A stretch of 5,509 nt of DNA from Dermatophilaceae bacterium (lineage in GTDB: Bacteria; Actinomycetota; Actinomycetes; Actinomycetales; Dermatophilaceae). Every line of letters starts with the position of its first letter. The stretch's first letter is position 1. Under the pieces are notes generated by a model. It did not search any database, was not told where the DNA came from, and saw only the letters and a list, made by a program, of their open reading frames with translations. Shown piece by piece: positions 1-5,509 of the stretch. The position numbers were made by a program, and so were the translations under genes. The DNA lies in the NCBI GenBank assembly GCA_013361975.1, contig JABFXB010000147.1, positions 1 to 5,509 on the forward strand, read 5' to 3'.

Positions 1-110
1 TCACCGGCCGGGTAGCACATGGGTGAGCTGCCGTCGCAGCAGCCACCCGACTGGTGGAACATCAGCGGACCGTGGATCCCGGTGAGGTCGACCCGGCTGG
101 GGGAAGCCAT
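1..110 (-). CDS. DUF779 domain-containing protein (partial, 3' end outside window)
   Basis: This is the N-terminal 36 codons or so of a protein running off the left edge. The translation contains HGPLMFHQSGGCCDGSSPMC followed by YPAG, the hallmark block of the DUF779 family; the Cys pair and third Cys are intact. Members of this family are very often encoded directly next to AcoD/ExaC-type aldehyde dehydrogenases in Actinobacteria, as here, where the gene starts 55 bp after the dehydrogenase stop on the same strand. Its biochemical role is not established; a helper or cofactor role for the dehydrogenase is only inferred from context. I chose the ATG at 110 because GGTGAG lies a few bases upstream and the product then starts M-A-S-P-S-R-V-D-L-T, like family N-termini. 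In-frame GTG codons at 152 and 158 are alternatives with weaker ribosome-binding sites. The stretch between RVDLT and HGPLMF looks shorter than I expect for the family. Confidence 0.85.
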   Translation of the reverse strand, partial: MASPSRVDLTGIHGPLMFHQSGGCCDGSSPMCYPAG

Positions 111-165
111 GGGCTCACCGGGTGCGACCGCCTGCGGGGGCTCCTGTGACACGGGCACGTCCGGG

Positions 166-1689
<1,524 letters not shown>

Positions 1690-1748
1690 GGTGGTTCTCC
1701 CAACATCCTTGGTGGTTCCCTCACGGGGTTGGCAGGACGTTAGGCAGC

Positions 1749-1769
1749 GCAACGTTGCAACCACGTTGC
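1749..1769. promoter_or_regulatory. Candidate operator: overlapping GCAAC/GTTGC palindromes upstream of the aldehyde dehydrogenase
   Basis: Two overlapping palindromes share the middle GTTGC/GCAAC region. GCAACGTTGC at 1749-1758 is a perfect 10-bp palindrome, and GCAAC-CAC-GTTGC at 1757-1769 has perfect 5-bp arms. The motif ACGTTGC recurs with an 11-bp offset, about one helical turn. A CACGTG hexamer follows at 1772-1777. The cluster is 60-80 bp upstream of the dehydrogenase ATG, the expected position for an operator or activator site. Which protein binds is inference: the neighbouring GAF regulator is the obvious candidate, but a centre-CG palindrome of this kind also suits LacI-type regulators. 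I could not assign convincing -35/-10 boxes. Confidence 0.4.
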
Positions 1770-1797
1770 GTCACGTGTGCCGCGAGGCCGACGAGGC

Positions 1798-1915
1798 GGC
1801 ATACGTTGGCCTCTCGACGCGCGCCAAGCGGCCAGACTTGGCCTCTCGACGGTTTCTTCACCCTCGAGAGGCCAATGTGTGCCGGGTCGCGCGAGTCGAG
1901 AGGCCAGTGTGTGCC
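1798..1915. repeat. Four-copy 20-bp repeat in symmetric inverted arrangement
   Basis: Four copies of a 20-bp element, best form GGCACACATTGGCCTCTCGA, fill most of the gap between the regulator stop and the dehydrogenase promoter region. Copies at 1798-1817 and 1830-1849 read on the plus strand; copies at 1864-1883 and 1896-1915 read on the minus strand. The core TGGCCTCTCGA is identical in all four, while the first nine bases vary. Within each pair the offset is exactly 32 bp and the 12-bp linkers are also alike (CGCGCGCCAAGC and CTCGCGCGACCC). The whole array is symmetric about 1856/1857 with a 14-bp centre, so transcripts of either strand could fold into an imperfect hairpin of about 52 bp. 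It starts 3 bp after the regulator stop codon. No coding sequence accounts for it. It may be a dispersed palindromic (REP/MITE-like) element, a terminator-like structure, or a multi-site protein binding region; sequence alone does not decide. Confidence 0.85.
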
Positions 1916-1918
1916 GGG

Positions 1919-3226
1919 TCAGGCGGGGCCGAGCTCGCGGTCGAGGCGCTGGATCTGGTTCTGCACGAGCGGCAGGAGCGGTGAGCCAGGACCGAGGACC
2001 CGCGCCTGCGCCAGCCACATCTCGTAGTCGTCGGCGCCCGAGGCGGACCGGGTCCACGCCGACATGAGGTCGGCCCGACCGCTGCGCAGGATCGCGGTGC
2101 GCACGTCGCCCTCGATGCTCTCGCGCAGCCGCACGACTCCCGGAGCGACCGAGCGTGGCAGCAGCGGCCCTCGGTACGCGCGCATCGCACTCGCCACGTC
2201 GCCGGCCGCCAGGTGTGCCTCGACCGCGAGCCAGTCGCCCGCGAGCCCGGCCACGAGCCGATAGGGCCGTGACGCGAGCAGGTCGTCGCCGAGAAGCCCG
2301 CGCAGCCGGCCCATCTCGACCCGCAGGGTCGACGCGCTGCTGTCCTCCTCGTAGAGGAGCACGGCGAGCTCGTCGCCGGAGAGGCCGCGCGGGGCCGACG
2401 CGAGCAGGAGCAGGATCTCGCTGTGGCGCGGGCTGAGGCGCACGGTCTGACGACGGCCGCGACCGTCGTCGACGGTCAGCAGCGTGTCGTTGCGACCGAG
2501 CGACTCCATCAGGACCGACAGGCCGGCTCCCGGCGACACCTCGGGGGCCGGCGCGGTGCGGGACCGGACGAGCAGCTCCCGCGCGAGCTCGGACTCAGCC
2601 ATCCGCGCCGCGGCCCGCACCATCGCCATGGTCTGCGGGACGCCGATCTCGTCCCCGCCCGTGATGTCGAGGACCCCGAGGATGCTCTGGTCCGACGGGT
2701 CGTGGATCGTCGTCGCGGCGCAGCTCCAGTGCTGCACCGACCGGCGGAAGTGCTCGGCGCCGAGGACGTTGACCGAGCTGTCGAGGCGCAGGGCCATCCC
2801 CGGCGCATTGGTGCCGGCGAGCCGCTCGTCCCAGTTGCTGCCCTCGACGAACCCGATCGACTCCGCCCGCCGCAGGACGCTCGGAGTGCCGCACACCCAG
2901 AGCAGCTGGCCCGCTGCGTCCGAGACCGCCATGACCGCGTCGCAGTCGCGTGCTGCCTGGCCGAGCACGTCGTCGAGGAGCGGGAACACCCTCGCGAGCG
3001 GGTGGGCCGACCGGTGGTCGCGCAGGGCGTCTGCGGGCAGGGTGATCGGGGCGTCCACGGTGTCGACCTGCACGCCGGCCGCCGCGGACCGCAGCCACGA
3101 GTCGGCGACGTGCGCGCGGACCCCGCCGCTCTCGGCATCGGGTCGCGCGGCGCTCTGCTCGTCGACGGGCATGCGCCGATTGTGCACGGCGTCCGGGCTG
3201 ACCGACAGGGTGGAGCGGAAAGCCAC
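1919..3226 (-). CDS. GAF-domain transcriptional regulator with winged-helix and BTAD-like C-terminus
   Basis: The 435-residue product appears to be a cytoplasmic ligand-sensing regulator. Residues 36-52 (VRAHVADSWLRSAAAGV) resemble the SW-RS-GV segment that precedes the sensor in AcoR-type activators. Residues about 80-215 form a GAF-like domain with the segments GSNWDERLAGTNAPG (129-143) and HWSCAATTIHDP (166-177), typical of AcoR-family sensors. There is no AAA+ ATPase (no Walker A, no GAFTGA), so it is not a sigma-54 activator. Instead residues about 262-327 (RLSPRHSEILLLLA to SRPYRLV) look like an OmpR-type winged helix, and residues about 330-385 (AAGDVASAMRAYRGPLLP) resemble the helical BTAD region found in SARP-type regulators. 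It lies just upstream of the dehydrogenase on the same strand and probably controls it. The start is uncertain: GTG at 3226 gives the longest product, and ATG at 3172 (residue 19) is an alternative; neither has a strong ribosome-binding site. Confidence 0.85.
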   Translation of the reverse strand: MAFRSTLSVSPDAVHNRRMPVDEQSAARPDAESGGVRAHVADSWLRSAAAGVQVDTVDAPITLPADALRDHRSAHPLARVFPLLDDVLGQAARDCDAVMAVSDAAGQLLWVCGTPSVLRRAESIGFVEGSNWDERLAGTNAPGMALRLDSSVNVLGAEHFRRSVQHWSCAATTIHDPSDQSILGVLDITGGDEIGVPQTMAMVRAAARMAESELARELLVRSRTAPAPEVSPGAGLSVLMESLGRNDTLLTVDDGRGRRQTVRLSPRHSEILLLLASAPRGLSGDELAVLLYEEDSSASTLRVEMGRLRGLLGDDLLASRPYRLVAGLAGDWLAVEAHLAAGDVASAMRAYRGPLLPRSVAPGVVRLRESIEGDVRTAILRSGRADLMSAWTRSASGADDYEMWLAQARVLGPGSPLLPLVQNQIQRLDRELGPA

Positions 3227-3274
3227 AGGACTGCCTGACCGGACCGTCGTGCGGTGGGTAGGAGCAAAGGGTGG

Positions 3275-3290
3275 TCAAGCGCGTGTTTGA
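3275..3290. promoter_or_regulatory. Imperfect 16-bp palindrome in the divergent intergenic region
   Basis: TCAAGCGCGTGTTTGA is palindromic at six of eight base pairs. It sits 49 bp upstream of the regulator GTG (minus strand) and 58 bp upstream of the hypothetical gene ATG (plus strand), so it could be an operator acting on one or both divergent promoters, for example for autoregulation by the GAF protein. Its left edge overlaps a TTGACC on the minus strand (3273-3278) that could serve as a -35 element, but no good -10 box follows. The binding protein is unknown. Confidence 0.3.
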
Positions 3291-3347
3291 GGCGCACCAT
3301 GAAAGGACCTGACCGCAGGGTCCCGAGGGAAAGTCCGAGGAGCGACG

Positions 3348-4073
3348 ATGTCACGACGAGCCCCCTACGTCCCAGACGGTGTGCCGGTGCTGTCACGAGG
3401 CCGGCACCGCACCCCACGCAAGGGTGCCTGCTTCATGGAGATGGCCTCGTTCCTCGCCGGTGAGCGATGGAGCGACCACCCCGCCTGCACGCACCCGGTG
3501 CTCTCGACACTGGCCCGCTGCGTCAACGACATGCTCGACGAGACGCACCGACAACGGCTCGTGACGATGATCCCCGAGGTCGTCGGGCTCAACCCGGACG
3601 ACCCGCGCGTTCCCGCCGCGCTCGTGCTCACCACTGCCCGGGCCGCGCTGCCCGTCGCCGCGGAGGAACGCCAGAACGTCATGGCGCTCGCGATCCTCAA
3701 CGCGGAGGGCGTCCTCGCCGAGCAGGACGGCCGGTCCCCGGGTCAGCTGTCGAAGGCCTCACGTGCCGCCTTGGCGACTTCGCCCGCGGCAGAGCGCTGG
3801 GCGCGGATCCACCTGGCCCGCCTCGGCTTCAACGCCGCCGCCGTGCGGCCCGCGAACGCGGCGAAGATCGTCGCGCTGGCGGTCGACGGCATCGCGCGCG
3901 CCTGCATCGACGACCCCGAGGAGCGGCTGGTGCGCCTGCTGCGCGAGGCCATCGACGTCGTGGCCACGTTCGCCCCGCTCGCCCCGGCGCCCGTCACGGT
4001 GACCTGGGCCCAGCCGGCGGCGGAGCCCGCCGCGACGCCCGTCGACACGAGGAGCCGGCCCCTGGTTCGCTGA
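3348..4073 (+). CDS. Conserved hypothetical protein of Actinobacteria
   Basis: The 241-residue product starts at an ATG with GAGGAG six bases or so upstream, so the start is well supported. Residues 18-60 (RGRHRTPRKGACFMEMASFL and on through GERWSDHPACTHPVLSTLARCVND) form a distinctive block that I recognise as recurring in uncharacterised actinobacterial proteins, with Cys28, His44, Cys47, His49 and Cys58. The Cys/His spacing might bind a metal, but this is speculation. Residues about 85-205 are rich in Ala and Leu and look mostly helical; the C-terminal 30 residues are Pro/Ala-rich and probably disordered. There is no signal peptide or transmembrane segment, so a cytoplasmic protein is expected. 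It is transcribed divergently from the GAF regulator across a 121-bp gap and is followed 32 bp later by a strong terminator, so it appears monocistronic. No function can be assigned. Confidence 0.88.
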   Translation: MSRRAPYVPDGVPVLSRGRHRTPRKGACFMEMASFLAGERWSDHPACTHPVLSTLARCVNDMLDETHRQRLVTMIPEVVGLNPDDPRVPAALVLTTARAALPVAAEERQNVMALAILNAEGVLAEQDGRSPGQLSKASRAALATSPAAERWARIHLARLGFNAAAVRPANAAKIVALAVDGIARACIDDPEERLVRLLREAIDVVATFAPLAPAPVTVTWAQPAAEPAATPVDTRSRPLVR

Positions 4074-4105
4074 ACCGCGGTCAGCCCGCGCTCGCCGAGA
4101 AACCG

Positions 4106-4145
4106 AAAGAGCAGCTCGTCACCCCGGGGTGACGAGCTGCTCTTT
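4106..4145. terminator. Bidirectional terminator, perfect 20+20 bp inverted repeat
   Basis: A perfect palindrome of two 20-bp arms (AAAGAGCAGCTCGTCACCCC and its complement) with no separate loop base; in RNA the centre CCCCGGGG would open to form the loop. It lies between the convergent 3' ends of the hypothetical gene (stop 32 bp away) and rpmG (stop 20 bp away). The arms begin with AAAGAG and end with CTCTTT, giving a short U-rich tail in both directions, as expected for a shared factor-independent terminator. Confidence 0.92.
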
Positions 4146-4165
4146 GCACCGGTGCGAGGTTCTGG

Positions 4166-4333
4166 TCAGCGGGTCTCGCGGAAGTCGACGTGCTCGCGGG
4201 CGGCCGGGTCGAACTTGCGCAGCACGAGCCGGTCGGGGTGGTTACGGCGGTTCTTCGTCGTGACGTAGCTGAAGCCCGTGCCCGCCGTCGACCGGAGGGT
4301 GACGACGGGGCGAAGGTCGGTGCGCTTGGCCAA
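4166..4333 (-). CDS. rpmG: 50S ribosomal protein L33, cysteine-free (zinc-independent) form
   Basis: The 55-residue product reads MAKRTDLRPVVTLRSTAGTG at the start (TTG decoded as Met) and ends in HVDFRETR, a full-length match to L33 of the large ribosomal subunit. It has no cysteine, so it is the C-minus paralogue that lacks the zinc-ribbon Cys pairs. In Streptomyces and Mycobacterium such paralogues replace zinc-binding versions under zinc starvation. The start codon is TTG: the frame has a stop 12 codons upstream and no ATG or GTG between, while GAGGAG lies about 8 bases before the TTG and the M-A-K start is canonical. A Zur-like palindrome 48 bp upstream supports zinc-dependent control. 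The gene appears monocistronic, ending at the terminator at 4106-4145; its usual partners (rpmB, rpsN, rpsR paralogues) are not in this window. Confidence 0.95.
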   Translation of the reverse strand: MAKRTDLRPVVTLRSTAGTGFSYVTTKNRRNHPDRLVLRKFDPAAREHVDFRETR

Positions 4334-4380
4334 GGGGACTGCTCCTCTGCTCTCGGGGACGGACGCTCATCCGTCGAAGG

Positions 4381-4395
4381 TGAGAACGATTCTCG
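4381..4395. promoter_or_regulatory. Probable Zur box upstream of rpmG
   Basis: TGAGAACGATTCTCG contains the palindrome GAGAA-CGA-TTCTC and closely resembles the actinobacterial Zur operator, whose known form is roughly TGAAAATGATTTTCA. It is 48 bp upstream of the rpmG start. With zinc present, Zur would repress; with zinc scarce, the cysteine-free L33 would be made. The pairing of this motif with a C-minus ribosomal protein makes chance unlikely. A Fur-family regulator with similar specificity is the alternative. I could not fix the -35/-10 boxes with confidence. Confidence 0.75.
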
Positions 4396-4416
4396 CCCTG
4401 CCGTCATTCCCACACG

Positions 4417-4456
4417 GAAGGAGCAGCCCGCCCCGGCCGGGACGGGCTGCTCCTTC
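4417..4456 (-). terminator. Terminator of the osmoprotectant transporter operon
   Basis: The 14-bp perfect arms GAAGGAGCAGCCCG and CGGGCTGCTCCTTC surround a 12-base GC-rich loop. The structure begins 24 bp downstream of the substrate-binding protein stop codon on the minus strand and would end transcription there, isolating the Zur-controlled rpmG from read-through. The outer arm ends in CTTC rather than a long U run, typical of high-GC terminators. Confidence 0.82.
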
Positions 4457-4480
4457 GGTGTCAGGCCGGCGTGTGGCTGG

Positions 4481-5410
4481 TCAGCCGAGGCTGGCCTGCT
4501 TGAGGAACTCCGAGGCCACGTCCTGGGCGTCCTTCTTGTCGATGACGACCTGCTTGACGAGGCCGGCCAGCGTCGAGGTGTCGAGCTTGGCCGAAACCGC
4601 GTTGAGAGCCGAGGAGACGGTGTCGTTGACCTTGGACTTCGTGATGAGCGGCACGACGTTCTGGGCCGCGAAGAACGACTTCGGGTCATCGAGCACGACG
4701 AACCCGTTCGCCGGGACGTTCGGGTCGGTGGTGAAGAGGTTGGCGGCCTGGACCTGGCCGTTCTTCAGGGCCTGGACCGTGAGGGGGCCGCCGGCGTCGA
4801 GCGGCTTGAACTCCTTGAAGTTCAGGCCATAGACCTTCTTCAGCCCCGGCACGCCGGACTCGCGGGTCTTCCACTCCGGTGGACCGCCGAGGACCAGGTC
4901 CTTGGCCACCGGGCCGAGATCGGCGATCGTCTTGAGGTTGTACTTCGTCGCGGTGTCCTTGGTGACCACGACGGCGTCCTTGTCCTCGGCCGTCGACTTG
5001 TCGAGCACCTGGAGCCCGGACGGCAGGGATGCCTTGAGCTCGTCGTAGACGGCCTGCGAGTCGGTCGCCTTGGCAGCCTTGTTGAAGTACTGGTCGAGGA
5101 CCCCGGTGTACTCGGGCACGAGGTCGATCGAGCCGTCCTTCAGCGCGGGGATGTAGGTCTCGCGGCTGCCGATGTTGGGCTTGGTGTCAACGGTGACGCC
5201 CTTGGCCTTGAGGGCACCCGCGTAGATGTCCATGAGCAGCTCGGACTCCGGGAAGTTCGCAGAGCCGACGACGATGGTGCCGCTCGGGGCCTTCGAACCC
5301 GCGCCGGTCGGCTGGTCGAGAGGACTGCCTCCGCTGCTCGACCCGCAAGCCGCGAGGCCGGCCAGAGCCAGGGCGGAGACCGCCGTGAGAATGGTCTTGC
5401 TGTGCGTCAT
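4481..5410 (-). CDS. Osmoprotectant (glycine betaine/choline-type) ABC transporter substrate-binding lipoprotein
   Basis: The 309-residue product is an OpuAC/ProX-type solute receptor. It opens with a lipoprotein signal: basic MTHSK, a hydrophobic stretch at 7-21, and lipobox LAAC with Cys22 as the lipidated residue, followed by a Ser/Gly/Pro linker. The mature part shows family landmarks: IVVGSANFPESELLMDIYAG (46-65), IGSRETYIPALKDGSIDLVP (80-99) and PEYTG (99-103). These are equivalent to the GSKNFTE, LGSRE and PEYTG segments of OpuBC/OsmX-like proteins that bind quaternary ammonium compounds. It would be anchored outside the membrane and deliver ligand to a permease and ATPase. The ATG at 5410 has a purine-rich AAGAGAAGAG upstream. 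It lies 34 bp after the stop of the preceding gene and is the last gene of its operon. The ligand (betaine, choline, carnitine, proline betaine) cannot be told from sequence. Confidence 0.93.
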   Translation of the reverse strand: MTHSKTILTAVSALALAGLAACGSSSGGSPLDQPTGAGSKAPSGTIVVGSANFPESELLMDIYAGALKAKGVTVDTKPNIGSRETYIPALKDGSIDLVPEYTGVLDQYFNKAAKATDSQAVYDELKASLPSGLQVLDKSTAEDKDAVVVTKDTATKYNLKTIADLGPVAKDLVLGGPPEWKTRESGVPGLKKVYGLNFKEFKPLDAGGPLTVQALKNGQVQAANLFTTDPNVPANGFVVLDDPKSFFAAQNVVPLITKSKVNDTVSSALNAVSAKLDTSTLAGLVKQVVIDKKDAQDVASEFLKQASLG

Positions 5411-5444
5411 GCTCTTCTCTTTTCTGTGGGCGCTGGGCCGTGGA

Positions 5445-5509
5445 TCAGCTGACGGGGCCGACGGTCGTGGTCGTGCTGGTGCTCGTGGTGCTGCTCGTGG
5501 TGCTGCTCG
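5445..5509 (-). CDS. C-terminal Ser/Thr-rich tail of upstream gene, probably transporter permease (partial)
   Basis: Reading the minus strand into the window, one frame gives SSTTSSTTSTSTTTTVGPVS followed by TGA (stop at 5447-5445). It ends 34 bp before the substrate-binding protein start, suiting an operon partner. In osmoprotectant transport operons the gene before the receptor is usually a permease, and low-complexity hydrophilic C-terminal tails are common there, but nothing diagnostic of a permease is inside the window. An alternative is a plus-strand gene from GTG 5440, whose frame would read a Val/Leu-rich segment; this would leave only about 30 bp for two divergent promoters and is less likely. 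Confidence 0.55.
   Translation of the reverse strand, partial: SSTTSSTTSTSTTTTVGPVS
5481..5509. repeat. 12-bp tandem repeat at window edge
   Basis: GCTCGTGGTGCT occurs twice in perfect tandem (5481-5492, 5493-5504) with a third copy cut by the window edge. In the minus-strand reading frame each unit encodes four residues of the Ser/Thr tail. It is a multiple of three, so copy-number changes would alter tail length without shifting the frame. Confidence 0.8.

Noticed and set aside
1798..1915. CRISPR array interpretation of the 32-bp spaced repeats
   Set aside because: Only two copies occur per orientation, the linkers are 12 bp and similar to each other rather than unique spacers, and no cas genes are nearby.
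1690..1918. Small open frames across the repeat region on both strands
   Set aside because: They translate the inverted repeats into recurring HTLASR/GLSTR-like peptides with no ribosome-binding site or homology; the signal is DNA symmetry, not coding.
2423..3290. Plus-strand open frames opposite the GAF regulator
   Set aside because: They lack family motifs and arise from high GC codon bias on the opposite strand of a gene with a recognisable GAF domain.
3321..3341. GAGGGAAAGTCCG, resembling the conserved GAGGAAAGTCC of RNase P RNA
   Set aside because: Only about a dozen bases match; the rest of an rnpB gene is absent, and the stretch is immediately followed by the ribosome-binding site of the hypothetical gene.
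4190..5452. Plus-strand open frame of 420 codons spanning rpmG, the Zur box, a terminator and the substrate-binding protein gene
   Set aside because: It runs antisense through two recognisable genes and their regulatory sites; its composition is that of a shadow frame.

Overview
The window is high-GC DNA with strong Shine-Dalgarno sites, GTG/TTG starts and gene families typical of Actinobacteria (Actinomycetota). The style suggests a member of the Micrococcales, possibly Intrasporangiaceae-like, but that genus-level guess is weak. It holds no rRNA, tRNA, transposase or CRISPR array. It reads as ordinary chromosome with one unusual intergenic repeat structure.

Left part (1-3226, all minus strand): an aldehyde-oxidation module. 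In transcription order it consists of a GAF-domain transcriptional regulator (3226-1919), a 229-bp intergenic region, an AcoD/ExaC/AldB-type NAD-dependent aldehyde dehydrogenase (1689-166), and the start of a DUF779 gene (110 to beyond base 1). The regulator probably senses a small ligand and controls the dehydrogenase. The region between them carries two distinct kinds of symmetric DNA. One is a cluster of GCAAC/GTTGC palindromes about 60-80 bp upstream of the dehydrogenase start. The other is a strikingly regular set of four 20-bp repeats, two in each orientation, arranged with exact dyad symmetry and 32-bp spacing; it begins 3 bp after the regulator stop codon.

Middle part (3227-4145): a short divergent intergenic region containing an imperfect 16-bp palindrome, then a plus-strand conserved hypothetical gene (3348-4073). 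Its N-terminal half has a distinctive Cys/His-containing motif. It ends at a perfect 20+20 bp bidirectional terminator.

Right part (4166-5509, all minus strand): a single-gene unit for a cysteine-free ribosomal protein L33 (rpmG, TTG start), 48 bp downstream of a palindrome that looks like a Zur (zinc uptake regulator) box. This fits the zinc-sparing ribosomal paralogue scheme known in Actinobacteria. Beyond it lie a terminator, a lipoprotein substrate-binding component of an osmoprotectant (glycine betaine/choline-type) ABC transporter, and, at the window edge, the Ser/Thr-rich C-terminal tail of the gene upstream of it, probably the transporter's permease.

No wholly new multi-gene system can be demonstrated here. 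The best candidates for something undescribed are the symmetric four-copy repeat at 1798-1915 and its possible link to the GAF regulator.
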